Assembly: GCF_000248055.1 (NCBI RefSeq)
Contig: NZ_BAFC01000101.1
Span: forward strand, 55,518 to 119,517
DNA: 64,000 nucleotides
Direction: 5' to 3'
Origin: Gordonia sputi NBRC 100414
Lineage (GTDB): Bacteria; Actinomycetota; Actinomycetes; Mycobacteriales; Mycobacteriaceae
This document shows, piece by piece, positions 1 through 9,461 of this stretch (positions are counted from its first letter, which is position 1; each line of letters starts with the position of its first letter). The translations under genes were made by a program, and so were the position numbers. The notes beneath the pieces were generated by a model. The model was not told the DNA's origin. It did not search any database and saw only the letters and a program-made list of their open reading frames with translations.

Positions 1-669
1 GTCGAACGGGCGGGAGTCGCGTCGTCGATGCTCGGCGCCCGGGGCGGTCTGCTCGAAATCGCGGGCGGCAACAGCGCCGTCGTCGTGAGCGGTGTAGTCG
101 GTCTGGCCGTAGCCGCCCGGGTAGCCCGCCCCGCTGCCGTAGCCGCCGGCCTGGGGATCGGAGTGACCCGGCTGCGCTCCGAGACCGCCGAGACCCGAGG
201 CCAGCTCGCGCAGCTTCTCGCTGGGAAGCGCCGCTCGCTGGTCGGGTAGCGACTCGCCCAGCAGCATCTCCAGGCTCGACCGCAGAGCGAGTACCTGCGC
301 CTTGAGTTCTGCCAGCTCGACACCGGCCTCGTCGCTGATCTCCTTGCGGATCGTCGATTCGACGTCGAGCTCGTACTGCCTGCGCGCGGCGATCTCGCGC
401 TCGAGTTGCAACTCGTACACCAGTCGCAGATCGCGGCTCTTGCTCTCGGCGCTTTCGGCCTGTCTGCGGTAGCGAGTGACAAGGATCGCCGCGATCACAG
501 CGGCCCACAGCGCCGCGATCACCGCCAGCGATCCGAGCACCGAGATCTGATCGGCGAAGAGCATCAACACGCTGGCCACCACGGCCAGCACGATCAGGAG
601 ACCCACCAACCACTGCCCGACGCGACCGGAGCGGCGTGTGTCGGCGGCACGGCCAGTCGAGGTCGTCAT
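1..669 (-). CDS. DUF6779-type membrane protein (3' end outside window)
   Basis: The reading frame is open from an ATG at 669 down to the window edge, giving 223 codons without a stop, so the C-terminus is missing. The start MTTSTGRAADTRR is followed by two hydrophobic segments (about residues 20-38 and 43-63). After that comes a charged helical stretch rich in Glu/Arg/Leu (about 68-130), probably a coiled coil, and then a Gly/Tyr/Pro-rich tail. This plan matches the alanine/arginine/proline-rich membrane protein that lies beside the folate genes in mycobacteria (the Rv3604c type, DUF6779). Its function is unknown. It lies downstream of DUF3180 on the same strand with a 91-bp gap, so it may be the last gene of the fol operon. 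Confidence 0.8.
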   Translation of the reverse strand, partial: MTTSTGRAADTRRSGRVGQWLVGLLIVLAVVASVLMLFADQISVLGSLAVIAALWAAVIAAILVTRYRRQAESAESKSRDLRLVYELQLEREIAARRQYELDVESTIRKEISDEAGVELAELKAQVLALRSSLEMLLGESLPDQRAALPSEKLRELASGLGGLGAQPGHSDPQAGGYGSGAGYPGGYGQTDYTAHDDGAVAARDFEQTAPGAEHRRRDSRPFD

Positions 670-760
670 GATCGTGAACTTACCCTCTGACGGCCCGCGC
701 GACCGCCAGGCTGGTGCGGAGAGTCACGATTGGCCTCATAAAATCCCATCACAGAGGGGG

Positions 761-1303
761 TCACGCGGGCCCGGGATGACCGTCTGCCCGCGGCTGCGTC
801 GGCTGGTCGGTCGGGTCGTCGGGTGCCCGGCAGCAGTACTCGAGCCACAGCGCCGCGACGACGAGCACGAGCCCGCCGAAGGCGCCGACGATCGCACCGG
901 GTCTGTCATGCTCGGCAGCATTCACGCCGTGCTGACTCCACAGGAACACCAGCATCCCCACCCATACGCCGACGGCCACGGCACCCAGGATCGCCGACGC
1001 CTTGGCCAGTGCGAGGACACGCGCTGCGGTCAGCGGGTGCAGCTGCCCGCGTGCACGACCCACCTGACGGTCGGCGACACGTGCGCGCACCACGAATGCC
1101 ATCGCCGTCTCGATCGCGGCGAGCACGTAGAGGACGATTCCCGCCAGCAGCGGCAGCGGGGGCAGTGCCGAGTAGTTGTAGCGCACCAGAATCCACGAGA
1201 TCACCGCGACAAAGACCGCAATGATCAGCAGATCACGTGGCCGGGTCGGACCAAGGCCGGGTTCGTCGGACTCCGGTGGCGTCGACGGCTGCGGGGTTGT
1301 CAC
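761..1303 (-). CDS. DUF3180 membrane protein
   Basis: 180 residues with four predicted membrane helices (about residues 25-43, 48-70, 97-118 and 137-155). A Pro-rich N-terminus and a short Pro/Asp-rich C-terminal tail flank them. Size, helix pattern and position right after folK are those of the DUF3180 family (Rv3605c type) found in actinobacterial folate operons. Its biochemical role is unknown. The GTG start at 1303 overlaps the folK TGA by four bases (GTGA), which implies translational coupling. Confidence 0.88.
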   Translation of the reverse strand: MTTPQPSTPPESDEPGLGPTRPRDLLIIAVFVAVISWILVRYNYSALPPLPLLAGIVLYVLAAIETAMAFVVRARVADRQVGRARGQLHPLTAARVLALAKASAILGAVAVGVWVGMLVFLWSQHGVNAAEHDRPGAIVGAFGGLVLVVAALWLEYCCRAPDDPTDQPTQPRADGHPGPA

Positions 1304-1851
1304 CGCGCCACCTCACTCCCGGGTCGGCCCGGCTGCGAACCTCCCGGGCGCACGTACAGTCGGTGCACGCCTGCGCGTTCACTCGCGGGTAGTGCCGCGA
1401 CCAGGTCGACCACCGACCGGACACCGTCGGGCGTCCACAGCGTCGCGTCGGGTTCGATCTCCAGCCACGGCACGAGCACGAAGGCACGGTCGGCGGCTCG
1501 CGGATGCGGCAGCGTCAGCACGTCGTCGTCACTGATGATCGGCTGCCCGTCGGCGTCGGTCGCACAGATCACGTCGACGTCGAGAGTTCTTGGGCCCCAA
1601 CGGATGTCTCGGGTCCGGTCAGCAGCGCGCTCGAGTTCGAAGCCACGCTCCAACCAGTCACGCGCAGAGATCGGGGCGTCGACGATGAGCGTGATGTTGT
1701 AGAAGTCGGGTTGTTCGACGCCGCCCCACGGGGCCGTCGAATAGATGCTCGACGCCGCGACGAGGTTGTCGGCGAATGCGTCGACAACCTCACCGAGCCG
1801 GGCCACTCGGTCGCCGAGATTGGTACCGGCGGACAACACGGCGCGCGTCAT
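1300..1851 (-). CDS. folK: 2-amino-4-hydroxy-6-hydroxymethyldihydropteridine pyrophosphokinase (HPPK)
   Basis: FolK transfers pyrophosphate from ATP to 6-hydroxymethyl-dihydropterin, the step before dihydropteroate synthase. The protein starts [15 protein letters not shown]. The family signatures are visible: SxGTNLGDR near the N-terminus, the YSTAPWGG loop, and [15 protein letters not shown] carrying the two metal-binding Asp residues. The frame extends upstream to 1953. I chose the ATG at 1851 because it overlaps the folB stop as ATGA and puts the conserved N-terminus in place. At 183 residues it is slightly longer than E. coli FolK, with an extra C-terminal tail. Confidence 0.95.
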   Translation of the reverse strand: MTRAVLSAGTNLGDRVARLGEVVDAFADNLVAASSIYSTAPWGGVEQPDFYNITLIVDAPISARDWLERGFELERAADRTRDIRWGPRTLDVDVICATDADGQPIISDDDVLTLPHPRAADRAFVLVPWLEIEPDATLWTPDGVRSVVDLVAALPASERAGVHRLYVRPGGSQPGRPGSEVAR

Positions 1852-2228
1852 CTCGCACCACCCGCCGATTTGCGGGAGCGTCGGGTCACGACGGCGACGT
1901 CGGCGAAATCCAGCGGGATCGGCGCGGACGGCTTGTGCACCACCACTTCGCACGCGTGAATGCGGTCGTCGAGCATGACCTTCTCGGCGATCTCCCCGCC
2001 GACAGCCTCGATCAGATTGCGGGGGTCACCGGCGACGACGTCGTGGACCTGCTGTGCGAGCGACCCGTAGTCGATGGTGTCGGCCAGATCGTCCGACGCC
2101 GCGGCGGCCCGCAAGTCGGCCCACAGCGTGACGTCGATGATGAAGTCCTGCCCGTCGCGGCGTTCGTGGTCGAAGACGCCGTGGTTGCCGCGCACCCGCA
2201 GTCCGCGCAGTTCGATGCGGTCAGCCAT
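1848..2228 (-). CDS. folB: Dihydroneopterin aldolase
   Basis: FolB cleaves dihydroneopterin to 6-hydroxymethyl-dihydropterin and glycolaldehyde. The protein of 126 residues begins [23 protein letters not shown]. It carries the [10 protein letters not shown] substrate-binding segment, the IDYGSLA motif and the conserved Glu of [11 protein letters not shown], and ends with the [15 protein letters not shown] strand of the tunnelling-fold family. The ATG at 2228 overlaps the folP stop by eight bases. An upstream in-frame ATG at 2267 would lie within folP and add 13 unconserved residues, so I rejected it. Confidence 0.95.
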   Translation of the reverse strand: MADRIELRGLRVRGNHGVFDHERRDGQDFIIDVTLWADLRAAAASDDLADTIDYGSLAQQVHDVVAGDPRNLIEAVGGEIAEKVMLDDRIHACEVVVHKPSAPIPLDFADVAVVTRRSRKSAGGAR

Positions 2229-3138
2229 CTCGATGCTCCCGCCGGACGGTATGCCGGTCACGCCCACCCGAACGCCACGCCGCGGCGACGGTCACCGCAT
2301 CCCGGTTGGCCGCGACGTCGTGGACCCGAACTCCCCACGCGCCCTGCACCGCGGCGAGCGCGCTGATCGACGCCGTCGCGATCTCGCGTCCCTCCGGTTC
2401 ACGATCGTGGCCGTCGGCGGCGAGCAGCGTGCCGAGGAAACGCTTGCGCGACGCCCCGACGAGCACCGGAAAACCGAGATCGACCAGCGTCGGCAACGCG
2501 TTGAGCAGCGCCCAATTGTGTTGTGCTGTCTTGGCGAATCCCAGCCCGGGATCGAGGATGATGTTGTCGGGATCGACCCCGACGTCGACAGCGGCGTCGA
2601 CCTGGCCGAGGAGCTCACGACTGACCTCTGCGACCACGTCGCGGTACCCGCCCGTGTCGTCGACCCGGTGCGTGAATCGTCGACCGGCATCCGATTCGGC
2701 TGCCGCGGGACGCCAGTGCATCAGAATCCAGGGCAGTCCGGCGTCGGCGAGAAGCGCTGCCATGCCCGGATCGGCGCGACCCCCCGACACGTCGTTGACG
2801 ATCGTCGCCCCGGCCTCGATGGCGGCCGACGCCACGCCTGCGCGCATCGTGTCGACCGAGACCTGTGCACCCTCGGCAGCGAGTGCGGCGATCACCGGAA
2901 CCACCCGCTTGATCTCGACGGACTCGTCGACGCGTACCGCACCCGGGCGGGTCGATTCGCCCCCGACGTCGATGATGTCGGCGCCGCCGGCGAGCAGACG
3001 AAAACCGTGTTCGACGGCGCGCTCGGCGTCGAGGTAGCGACCACCGTCGGAGAATGAGTCGGCGGTGACGTTGACGACGCCCATCACCTTTGTGCGCGCG
3101 TCATCGGCCGTGTCGACGGCGACCGGGTGAGCGGTCAC
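2221..3138 (-). CDS. folP: Dihydropteroate synthase
   Basis: FolP condenses p-aminobenzoate with hydroxymethyl-dihydropterin pyrophosphate and is the sulfonamide target. The 305 residues hold the N-terminal [16 protein letters not shown] loop, [40 protein letters not shown] and LVGASRKRF. These are all the usual ligand-binding segments of the TIM barrel. The GTG at 3138 overlaps the folE TGA as GTGA. The same frame runs open far upstream (to 4284), but that stretch is a GC-rich shadow of ftsH and folE. Confidence 0.96.
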   Translation of the reverse strand: MTAHPVAVDTADDARTKVMGVVNVTADSFSDGGRYLDAERAVEHGFRLLAGGADIIDVGGESTRPGAVRVDESVEIKRVVPVIAALAAEGAQVSVDTMRAGVASAAIEAGATIVNDVSGGRADPGMAALLADAGLPWILMHWRPAAAESDAGRRFTHRVDDTGGYRDVVAEVSRELLGQVDAAVDVGVDPDNIILDPGLGFAKTAQHNWALLNALPTLVDLGFPVLVGASRKRFLGTLLAADGHDREPEGREIATASISALAAVQGAWGVRVHDVAANRDAVTVAAAWRSGGRDRHTVRREHRDG

Positions 3139-3773
3139 CGGGTGATGAGGTCGAGTGCCTCGCCGCGCGAAACGGCGCTGGTCTTGAAGATGCCGCGCAC
3201 CGCGGACGTCGTCGTGCGAGCGCCCGGCTTGCGGATGCCGCGCATCGCCATGCACAGGTGTTCGGCTTCGATCACCACGATCACGCCACGTGGATTGAGC
3301 CGCTCCACCAGAGCATCGGCGATCTGGCTGGTCAATCGCTCCTGCACCTGCGGACGCTTGGCGTAGAGGTCGACGACGCGCGCCAACTTCGACAGTCCGG
3401 TCACCTGGCCCGATGGGCCGGGAATGTAGCCGACATGGGCGACACCGTGGAACGACACGAGGTGGTGCTCGCACGTCGAGTACATCGGGATGTCTTTGAC
3501 CAGCACCAACTCGTCGTGGTCCTCGTCGAAGATGGTCGCGAGTACCTCCGACGGGTCGGTGTAGAGCCCGGCGAACATCTCGCGGTACGCGTTGGCCACG
3601 CGGGTCGGCGTGCGTCGCAGCCCCTCGCGGTCGGGGTCTTCGCCGACCGCGATCAGCAACTCCCGGACGGCAGCTTCGGCGCGCTCCTGGTCGAAGAAGC
3701 GCCCCTCTCCGGTCGATAGTTCGCGCGACGCGCCGTCGTGAGTCGCGATGTCGTGACCCTCGCTGATTGTCAT
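3135..3773 (-). CDS. folE: GTP cyclohydrolase I
   Basis: Converts GTP to dihydroneopterin triphosphate, the first committed step of folate synthesis. The 212-residue protein has the Zn ligands in the segment MYSTCEHHL (Cys and His) and in [11 protein letters not shown] (Cys). It also has the family signature [30 protein letters not shown] (given here in overlapping parts) and the C-terminal [11 protein letters not shown]. The ATG at 3773 follows the ftsH stop by 11 bases, with a purine-rich GAGGGTCGG stretch as ribosome-binding site. Confidence 0.97.
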   Translation of the reverse strand: MTISEGHDIATHDGASRELSTGEGRFFDQERAEAAVRELLIAVGEDPDREGLRRTPTRVANAYREMFAGLYTDPSEVLATIFDEDHDELVLVKDIPMYSTCEHHLVSFHGVAHVGYIPGPSGQVTGLSKLARVVDLYAKRPQVQERLTSQIADALVERLNPRGVIVVIEAEHLCMAMRGIRKPGARTTTSAVRGIFKTSAVSRGEALDLITR

Positions 3774-3784
3774 CGATCCGACCC

Positions 3785-6205
3785 TCAGGCTCCGTCTCCG
3801 TGTGAACGATTGTCCCCGTGTGAACGATTCTCCCCGTGTGAACCGCTGTCGCCGGAGTCATCACGATGCTGCCCACCGTTGTGGCCCGCACCGTTCTGAC
3901 CGCCGTACGAGCCGTTGCCATAGCCATACCCGTTGGGCTGATTTCCGTTGGCGCCGTTCGGGTTTCCGTTCTGCGGATATCCCTGCGTCTGCGGATACCC
4001 GTGCGACTGCGGATCTCCCTGCGACTGGGGCGGCCAACCCGGCGCCGACCAGTCACGCGGGGCGCCGTAGTCGGGTCGGGTTCCGCCGCCCTGCGGGCCC
4101 TGCGGGTAGGGCTGCTGCGGGTAGGGCTGCCCGTAGCTCTGACCTGGATAGGAACCCGGACCTTGAGGCGTTCCGTAGTAGGGCTGCTGCCCACCGGGGT
4201 AACCGGACGGCGAGCCCGGTGCACTTCCGGCACCGACGGGTTCGCGCACCGGCTCCGGCGGAGGCGGAGGCCACGGCTCGCCACGTTCGATGGCCCTCTC
4301 GCCGGGGGTCTTCACCGGGGGCTTGTCGCTCGGGGTGCGCTCGCCGAACTCGTTGAACGTCGTGATTCGCGGACGCTTCTCGACGTCGGAAAGGATGCTC
4401 TCGAGATCCTTGCGGGTCAGCGTCTCCTTCTCAAGGAGTTCGCTGGCGAGCACGTCGAGGGTGTCGCGGTACTCGGACAGAATCGCCCACGCCTCGGTGT
4501 GCGCGGCCTCGATCAGTCGGCGCACCTCGTCGTCGATTTCGCTCGCGACCTCGGCGGAGTAGTCACTCTGCGCGCCCATGCTGCGGCCGAGGAACGGATC
4601 GCCCTGCTCCTGCCCGTAGCGCACAGCGCCGAGCTTGGCGCTCATGCCGTATTCGGTGACCATCGCGCGTGCGATCTTGGTCGCCTGGTCGATGTCCGAC
4701 GACGCGCCGGTCGTCGGCTCGTGGAAGACCAATTCCTCCGATGCGCGTCCGCCCATGGCCATCACCAGACGAGCGATCATCTCCGAGCGCGTCATCAGGT
4801 CTTTGTCCTGCTCGGGCACGGCGAGCGCGTGACCGCCCGTTCGTCCACGCGCGAGGATCGTCACCTTGTAGATCGGGTCGAGATCGGGCATCGCCCACGC
4901 GGCGAGCGTGTGACCACTTTCGTGGTACGCGACAACCTTCTTCTCGTGTTCGCTGATGATCCGGCTCTTGCGACGCGGTCCGCCGATGACACGGTCGACC
5001 GCCTCCTCGAGCATCTCCGCCGTGATGACCGTCTTGTTCTCGCGTGCGGCGAGCAGTGCGGCCTCGTTGACGACGTTGGCGAGGTCGGCGCCCGACATTC
5101 CTGGCGTGCGCTTGGCCAAACCGTCGAGGTCGGCGTCTTCTGCGATGGGCTTGCCCTTGGCATGCACCTTGAGGATTGCCCGACGACCGGCGATGTCGGG
5201 GTTGCCGACGGGGATCTGCCGGTCGAAACGTCCCGGACGCAGCAGCGCAGGGTCGAGGATGTCGGGACGGTTGGTCGCTGCGATCAGGATCACGCCCGAG
5301 CGGTCGCCGAAGCCGTCCATCTCCACGAGCAACTGGTTCAACGTCTGCTCGCGCTCGTCGTGACCACCGCCGAGACCGGCACCACGCTGACGGCCGACGG
5401 CGTCGATCTCGTCGACGAAGATGATGCACGGGCTGTTGTTCTTGGCCTGCTCGAACAGATCGCGCACACGCGACGCACCGACACCGACGAACATCTCGAC
5501 GAAGTCAGAACCGGAAATGGTGAAGAACGGCACGCCCGCCTCGCCAGCGACTGCCCGCGCCAGCAGGGTCTTACCGGTACCGGGCGGACCGTAGAGCAGC
5601 ACGCCGCGGGGAATCTTGGCGCCGAGCGCCTGGTAGCGCGCCGGGTTCTGCAGGAAGTCCTTGATCTCGTACAACTCTTCGACGGCCTCGTCGGCACCCG
5701 CGACGTCGGCGAAGGTGGTCTTGGGCATGTCCTTGGACAACTGCTTGGCCTTGGACTTGCCGAAGCCCATCACGCCGCCCTTGCCGCCACCCTGCATGCG
5801 GTTCATGACGAAGAAGAAGAGCCCGAACAAGAGCAGCATCGGCAGCAGGAAGATCATGATCTGCCAGAACACCGACTGCTGCGTCACGTTGGTCTGGTAG
5901 CCGGCCCCGGTCGACTTGACCGAGTCGAAGACCTGCTCACCCGCCGAAGCCGGGTACTTGGTCGAGATCTTCGTGACGTCCTTGCCGTCGACCTTGATTG
6001 CATCCTTGGTCTCGATCCGCAACTGCTGTTCGCGATCATCGATCTGGACGAACTTGGTGTTCTTGGTGTTGAGCTGTGTCAACGCGACAGAGGTGTCGAC
6101 CCCGGTGTAGCCGCGATCGCCATCGCGCATCGCGCTCCAGCCCCACAGGGCGAGCACAAGCACCGCGAGTATCGCGAGGTTACGGAAGACTGTCTTTCGG
6201 TTCAT
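3785..6205 (-). CDS. ftsH: ATP-dependent zinc metalloprotease FtsH
   Basis: Membrane-anchored AAA+ protease for quality control of membrane and soluble proteins. Numbered from the chosen ATG (MNRKTVF): two membrane helices at about 9-24 and 113-134 flank an extracytoplasmic domain. Walker A GPPGTGKT is at about 206-213, Walker B IIFVDEID at about 261-268, the second region of homology [18 protein letters not shown] at about 311-328, and the Zn site HESGH at about 428-432. After about residue 640 there is a long Gly/Tyr/Pro/Gln tail with short repeats (YPQTQG-like, NRSHGD-like). The frame reaches 6334, but mycobacterial FtsH begins MNRK, so I chose 6205; ATG 6211 is also possible. It is followed by the fol genes. 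Confidence 0.96.
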   Translation of the reverse strand: MNRKTVFRNLAILAVLVLALWGWSAMRDGDRGYTGVDTSVALTQLNTKNTKFVQIDDREQQLRIETKDAIKVDGKDVTKISTKYPASAGEQVFDSVKSTGAGYQTNVTQQSVFWQIMIFLLPMLLLFGLFFFVMNRMQGGGKGGVMGFGKSKAKQLSKDMPKTTFADVAGADEAVEELYEIKDFLQNPARYQALGAKIPRGVLLYGPPGTGKTLLARAVAGEAGVPFFTISGSDFVEMFVGVGASRVRDLFEQAKNNSPCIIFVDEIDAVGRQRGAGLGGGHDEREQTLNQLLVEMDGFGDRSGVILIAATNRPDILDPALLRPGRFDRQIPVGNPDIAGRRAILKVHAKGKPIAEDADLDGLAKRTPGMSGADLANVVNEAALLAARENKTVITAEMLEEAVDRVIGGPRRKSRIISEHEKKVVAYHESGHTLAAWAMPDLDPIYKVTILARGRTGGHALAVPEQDKDLMTRSEMIARLVMAMGGRASEELVFHEPTTGASSDIDQATKIARAMVTEYGMSAKLGAVRYGQEQGDPFLGRSMGAQSDYSAEVASEIDDEVRRLIEAAHTEAWAILSEYRDTLDVLASELLEKETLTRKDLESILSDVEKRPRITTFNEFGERTPSDKPPVKTPGERAIERGEPWPPPPPEPVREPVGAGSAPGSPSGYPGGQQPYYGTPQGPGSYPGQSYGQPYPQQPYPQGPQGGGTRPDYGAPRDWSAPGWPPQSQGDPQSHGYPQTQGYPQNGNPNGANGNQPNGYGYGNGSYGGQNGAGHNGGQHRDDSGDSGSHGENRSHGDNRSHGDGA

Positions 6206-6360
6206 GCGCATTGGTGGAGGTCCAGGCCACGTGTTGGGCCGCCCGGCGCCGTTACCACTGTCCTTCCCATCGGTTCGTGAACGATGTGAACGCCACCCAA
6301 GGGTTCGGTCGTACACATTGAGGCTACCGGTCAACGATCACGCAGGTGAAACCGTTCCCT
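6206..6360. promoter_or_regulatory. ftsH leader and probable promoter region
   Basis: This is the stretch between the repeat block and the ftsH start. On the minus strand a TTGACC hexamer lies about 120 bp before the chosen ATG, followed about 15 bp later by TACGAC, a weak -35/-10 pair. If this is the promoter, the longer in-frame start at 6334 cannot be used. No strong Shine-Dalgarno is visible before the MNRK start. This is an inference from sequence pattern only. Confidence 0.35.
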
Positions 6361-6802
6361 GTTTGTCTGCGTGGCTTCGCCACGCGCTGTTTGCGCCCTC
6401 AGCGCCACTCTTCGTCGTCACCGGCAACGTCGCTACGCTCCTCGCCGGCCCTCCTGCATCGCGGCGCGCGCAAACAGGGTTTGTCTGCACGGGCTCCGCC
6501 CGCGCGCTGTTTGCGCCCTCAGCGCCACTCTTCGTCGTCACCGGCAACGTCGCTCCGCTCCTCGCCGCCTCCTCCTGCATCGCGGCGCGCGCAAACAGGG
6601 TTTGTCTGCGTGCGGGCTCGGCAACGTCGCTCCGCTCCTCGCCGGCTCCTCCTGCATCGCAGCGCGCGCAAACAGAGCCTTCTGCACGGGCTCCGCCCGC
6701 GCGCTGTTTGCGCCCTCAGCGCCACTCTTCTCGTCGTCACCGGCCCCGTCGCTGCGCTCCTCGCCGGCTCCTCCTGCATCGCAGCGCGCGCAAACAGGGT
6801 CC
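6361..6802. repeat. Tandem repeat block of about 120-bp units between hpt and ftsH
   Basis: Four head-to-tail units: 6361-6478 (118 bp), 6479-6599 (121 bp), 6600-6675 (the same unit with about 45 bp deleted inside) and 6676-6802. Each begins near GTTTGTCTGC and holds a short hairpin (GGGCTCCGCCC or GCGTGGCTTCGCCACGC). CTGTTTGCGC follows, then CGTCGTCACCGGC, CTCCTCGCCGG, CTGCATCGC, and finally GCGCGCAAACAG, the inverted complement of CTGTTTGCGC. All six frames give low-complexity translations with no family likeness, so I treat it as non-coding. It lies downstream of hpt and upstream of ftsH. Confidence 0.88.
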
Positions 6803-6808
6803 TGGGTG

Positions 6809-7384
6809 CTAGTTCTCGTAGACCGAGGCGCGCAGGCGACCGATGAAGGGGAGGTCGCGGTAGCGCTCGGCATAGTCGAGGCCATAGCCGACGACGAACT
6901 CGTTCGGGATGTCGAAGCCGACATCGGCGACGTCGACGGGCGAACGGACGGCCTCCGGCTTGCGCAGCAGCGTGCACACCGCCAGCGACCGCGGCTGGCG
7001 GGTGGCGAGGTTCTTCATCAGCCACGACAGCGTCAGACCCGAGTCGATGATGTCCTCGACGATGAGCACGTCACGGCCCGCGATATCGCGATCGAGATCC
7101 TTGAGGATGCGCACCACGCCCGACGACGACGTCGCCGACCCGTAGCTCGACACAGCCATGAACTCCATCTGCGACGGGATCGGCAGTGCGCGGGCGAAAT
7201 CGGTCATGAACATGATCGCGCCCTTCAGGACGCCGATCAGGACCAGATCGTCCTGCAGGTCCGTGTAGCGCTGCACCACCGACTGGGCCAGCTCCGCGGT
7301 CCGCGCCTTGATCTGTTCCTCCGTAATGAGGACTGCTTCGATGTCGTCGCCGTAGTGGTGCTCGATCTCGATCTCGGAATGCAC
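6809..7384 (-). CDS. hpt: Hypoxanthine phosphoribosyltransferase
   Basis: Purine salvage: converts hypoxanthine or guanine plus PRPP to IMP or GMP. The 191-residue protein shows [19 protein letters not shown], the flexible-loop segment [21 protein letters not shown], the PRPP-binding motif [13 protein letters not shown], and the C-terminal [18 protein letters not shown] typical of actinobacterial Hpt. The frame is open up to 7534. I placed the start at GTG 7384 ([14 protein letters not shown]), which gives the usual family length. Its partner tilS, usually adjacent in mycobacteria, is separated here by the convergent gene at 7700. Confidence 0.94.
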   Translation of the reverse strand: MHSEIEIEHHYGDDIEAVLITEEQIKARTAELAQSVVQRYTDLQDDLVLIGVLKGAIMFMTDFARALPIPSQMEFMAVSSYGSATSSSGVVRILKDLDRDIAGRDVLIVEDIIDSGLTLSWLMKNLATRQPRSLAVCTLLRKPEAVRSPVDVADVGFDIPNEFVVGYGLDYAERYRDLPFIGRLRASVYEN

Positions 7385-7699
7385 GGATACCAGCTTGACA
7401 CGTCCGCCGAACCGGGCGAAGCCCGCGGTGCCATCTACTGCGCCTGCACGCGATTGCCACCTACAGAAAATGTCGTCCGATAACAGGACAAATCTATTAC
7501 AAGAGAATAACGGATCGAAACATGCGTCACCCACGGTTCGCGTTCAGCCCGCGCTCCGAGAAAAGAAGTCACTATCTATTCTTGAGCCTCACCGTGATCG
7601 GCATCACACAACACGAAGCTCGGCATTTCTGAGAATCACACGACGGCGTAATCGCCGATGACAAGCAGACTCAACGTCGGATCAAGGACGAGGACGACA
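7385..7699. other. Intergenic region between divergent hpt and the secreted protein gene
   Basis: 315 bp between two divergent starts, so it must contain both promoters. It is visibly richer in A/T than its surroundings, especially at about 7450-7530 and 7560-7640. No confident -35/-10 pair or dyad operator stands out. A good ribosome-binding stretch (AAGGACGAGG, about 7684-7693) precedes the ATG at 7700. Confidence 0.4.
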
Positions 7700-8452
7700 A
7701 TGAACCAACAGCGGCGACACCACACCCAGCCACCCTCTCGACTAGCACCTTCGCTTAGCGAAATATACGCGCCGACAGAGTATTTGATACGTGCGATTGC
7801 AATCTTCGCCGCCGCAGCGCTCGCGATCCCCCTGCTGCACGCGACCGCCCACGCTGCGCCGTCGTCGGACTCGGTGCACTACCGACTCTCCGGCCGGCCA
7901 AGTTCGCTGAGCATCTCCGTGGCAGACGGAACGATAGCCCGCGAGGGCTCTGACCTGGTCATCAAGAATGGCGCGGGAAAGTCCCTTTTCCGCATGGCTT
8001 TGTGGTATCGGGACGAATATCTCGAATTCCCCATCGACGCGCAAGTGACTCCGACATCCGCGACATTGGTCCCGTCCAAAGACAAACTGCGTGCACATCT
8101 CGTCGATCCGGTACATGTGAACGCGATGCGCGCCGTCGCCGCCAAGGCAACACCACAGAAGCAGACGAAGCAGACAAAGCAACAACGCGACGACGAGGCG
8201 TTGACGCGATTCAACGGCCAGTTGTCGGCCGGAATGACCATTTCTTCTCTGGTCGGACTCACCGTCGGCGCAATTATCGGGGGCGCGATCGGGTGCGCGA
8301 TCGGAGCCGTTGCCGCAGGAATCGGGTGCATCTTCCCGGGCATAGAGATCGGTGCGACGCTCGGCTCGATCGTCGGAATCATCCTCGGCGGGGGTGGGAC
8401 GCTGATCCTCTCGGCAATCCAGTACTTCCAGACGATCAACTCACCCGTCTAG
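7700..8452 (+). CDS. Secreted protein with C-terminal glycine-zipper membrane segments
   Basis: 250 residues. After a charged N-terminus there is a signal-type hydrophobic stretch (about 29-45) ending AHAAPSS. A beta-rich domain of about 80 residues follows (LSGRPSSLSISVADGTIARE, VIKNGAGKSLFRMAL). A basic linker with KQTKQTKQ comes next, then a C-terminal region of about 65 residues made of glycine-zipper repeats (GAIIGGAIGCAIGAVAAG, GATLGSIVGIILGGGG). The plan resembles the small secreted DUF8020-type proteins of Rhodococcus, Nocardia and Gordonia; this is recognition from memory. Function is unknown; membrane association or oligomerisation is plausible. The ATG at 7700 has the better ribosome-binding site than one at 7658. 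Confidence 0.72.
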   Translation: MNQQRRHHTQPPSRLAPSLSEIYAPTEYLIRAIAIFAAAALAIPLLHATAHAAPSSDSVHYRLSGRPSSLSISVADGTIAREGSDLVIKNGAGKSLFRMALWYRDEYLEFPIDAQVTPTSATLVPSKDKLRAHLVDPVHVNAMRAVAAKATPQKQTKQTKQQRDDEALTRFNGQLSAGMTISSLVGLTVGAIIGGAIGCAIGAVAAGIGCIFPGIEIGATLGSIVGIILGGGGTLILSAIQYFQTINSPV

Positions 8453-8468
8453 ATCAACTGGTGCGATC

Positions 8469-8516
8469 CTTCCGCGATGACCCGGCCACGATTCGCTGGC
8501 CGGGTCATCGCGGAAG
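8469..8516. terminator. Bidirectional hairpin between convergent genes, overlapping the tilS stop
   Basis: A perfect 20-bp inverted repeat (8469-8488 and 8497-8516) with an 8-base loop. It begins 17 bp after the stop of the secreted protein gene and overlaps the last codons of tilS. The convergent arrangement suggests termination of both transcripts. There is no long T tract, as is usual in actinobacteria. Confidence 0.7.
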
Positions 8517-9461
8517 ACGCGTCACCCTCATCCCATCGGCTGTCCGTTCGACCGCCAGCCGGTGATCTGGCGTTCCGCCGATCGCCACCTGGCCAGGCCG
8601 AACGCCCCGGAGTAGCTCATCGACGGCCTCGATCACCCGCGTCGTGGGTTCTGTCGCACCGACCTCCCGCAGCCAGCGCCGCACGACCCTGGTCCGCACC
8701 GCGTCGGGAAGGTCGGCGACCGACGCGACGTCGAGTTCGGCGTGCTCGCCGATCCGCGACGACGTCGAGTAGATCTCATCCGCAACGTCGTCGAGAGCAT
8801 CGACGTCGGCCTGCAGCGCAGTGGCGGTGCGCGCCAGCGCCTCGACGACCCCGCCGTGCAGGACGTCGTCGAGCAACGGGATCACCTCGGCTCGCAACCG
8901 AACGCGTGTGAATCGCGGGTCGCGGTTGTGGGGGTCGGCGTGCGCGGGCAACGCCAGCTCGGTGCATGCGCCGACGGTCTGCGAACGACGAACACCCAGC
9001 AGCGGCCGACCCCACGGCTCACGCCACGCACGCATACCCGCGAGCGATCGCGCGCCCGACCCCCTCCCGAGGCCGAGCAATACCGTCTCGGCCTGGTCGT
9101 CCATGGTGTGGGCCAGCAGCACGGGCATTCCGTCGCGAGCGGCGTCGAGTGCCGCGTACCGGGCTTCACGCGCAGCGGCCTCCATGCCACCGGCTGTGCC
9201 GACGCTCACCCGCAGGATCTCCGCAGACGCACCAAGTCCCGTTGCAGTCCGCGCCGCATTGGCCGCAACCGCATCCGAGCCGGGCTGTAGTGCATGGTCG
9301 ACGATGAGCGCGCGAACCGTCAGCCCCGCGCGGAGCGCTCCGGCGGTGAGCGCCAACGAGTCCGGCCCGCCGGACAACCCGACGCACACCTCAGTGCGCC
9401 CGGGCAGGTGAGCGGTCGCGAAATCTGCGACCGCGCGGGTCACAGCACGCGTGCAATCCAT
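8505..9461 (-). CDS. tilS: tRNA(Ile)-lysidine synthetase
   Basis: Ligates lysine to C34 of the CAU-anticodon isoleucine tRNA, so that it reads AUA. The 318-residue protein has the PP-loop motif VGLSGGPDSLAL at about 27-38. HTMDDQAETVLLGLGRGSG and LLGVRRSQT follow, then an all-helical N-terminal-type middle domain and a short C-terminal domain. The length fits the short actinobacterial type. The ATG at 9461 overlaps the 3' end of the metalloprotease gene by 22 bp, so the two are co-transcribed. Confidence 0.94.
   Translation of the reverse strand: MDCTRAVTRAVADFATAHLPGRTEVCVGLSGGPDSLALTAGALRAGLTVRALIVDHALQPGSDAVAANAARTATGLGASAEILRVSVGTAGGMEAAAREARYAALDAARDGMPVLLAHTMDDQAETVLLGLGRGSGARSLAGMRAWREPWGRPLLGVRRSQTVGACTELALPAHADPHNRDPRFTRVRLRAEVIPLLDDVLHGGVVEALARTATALQADVDALDDVADEIYSTSSRIGEHAELDVASVADLPDAVRTRVVRRWLREVGATEPTTRVIEAVDELLRGVRPGQVAIGGTPDHRLAVERTADGMRVTRLPR

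Noticed and set aside
2221..4284. 687-codon open frame on the minus strand
   Set aside because: Only its last 305 codons are folP. The rest is a GC-rich shadow across folE and ftsH with Arg-rich, unconserved translation.
3866..6280. 804-codon plus-strand open frame
   Set aside because: Antisense to ftsH, which has full family conservation in its own frame.
6338..7025. Small proteins encoded by the 120-bp repeats
   Set aside because: Translations are low-complexity in all frames, unit lengths of 118 and 121 bp change the frame, and no start has a clear ribosome-binding site.
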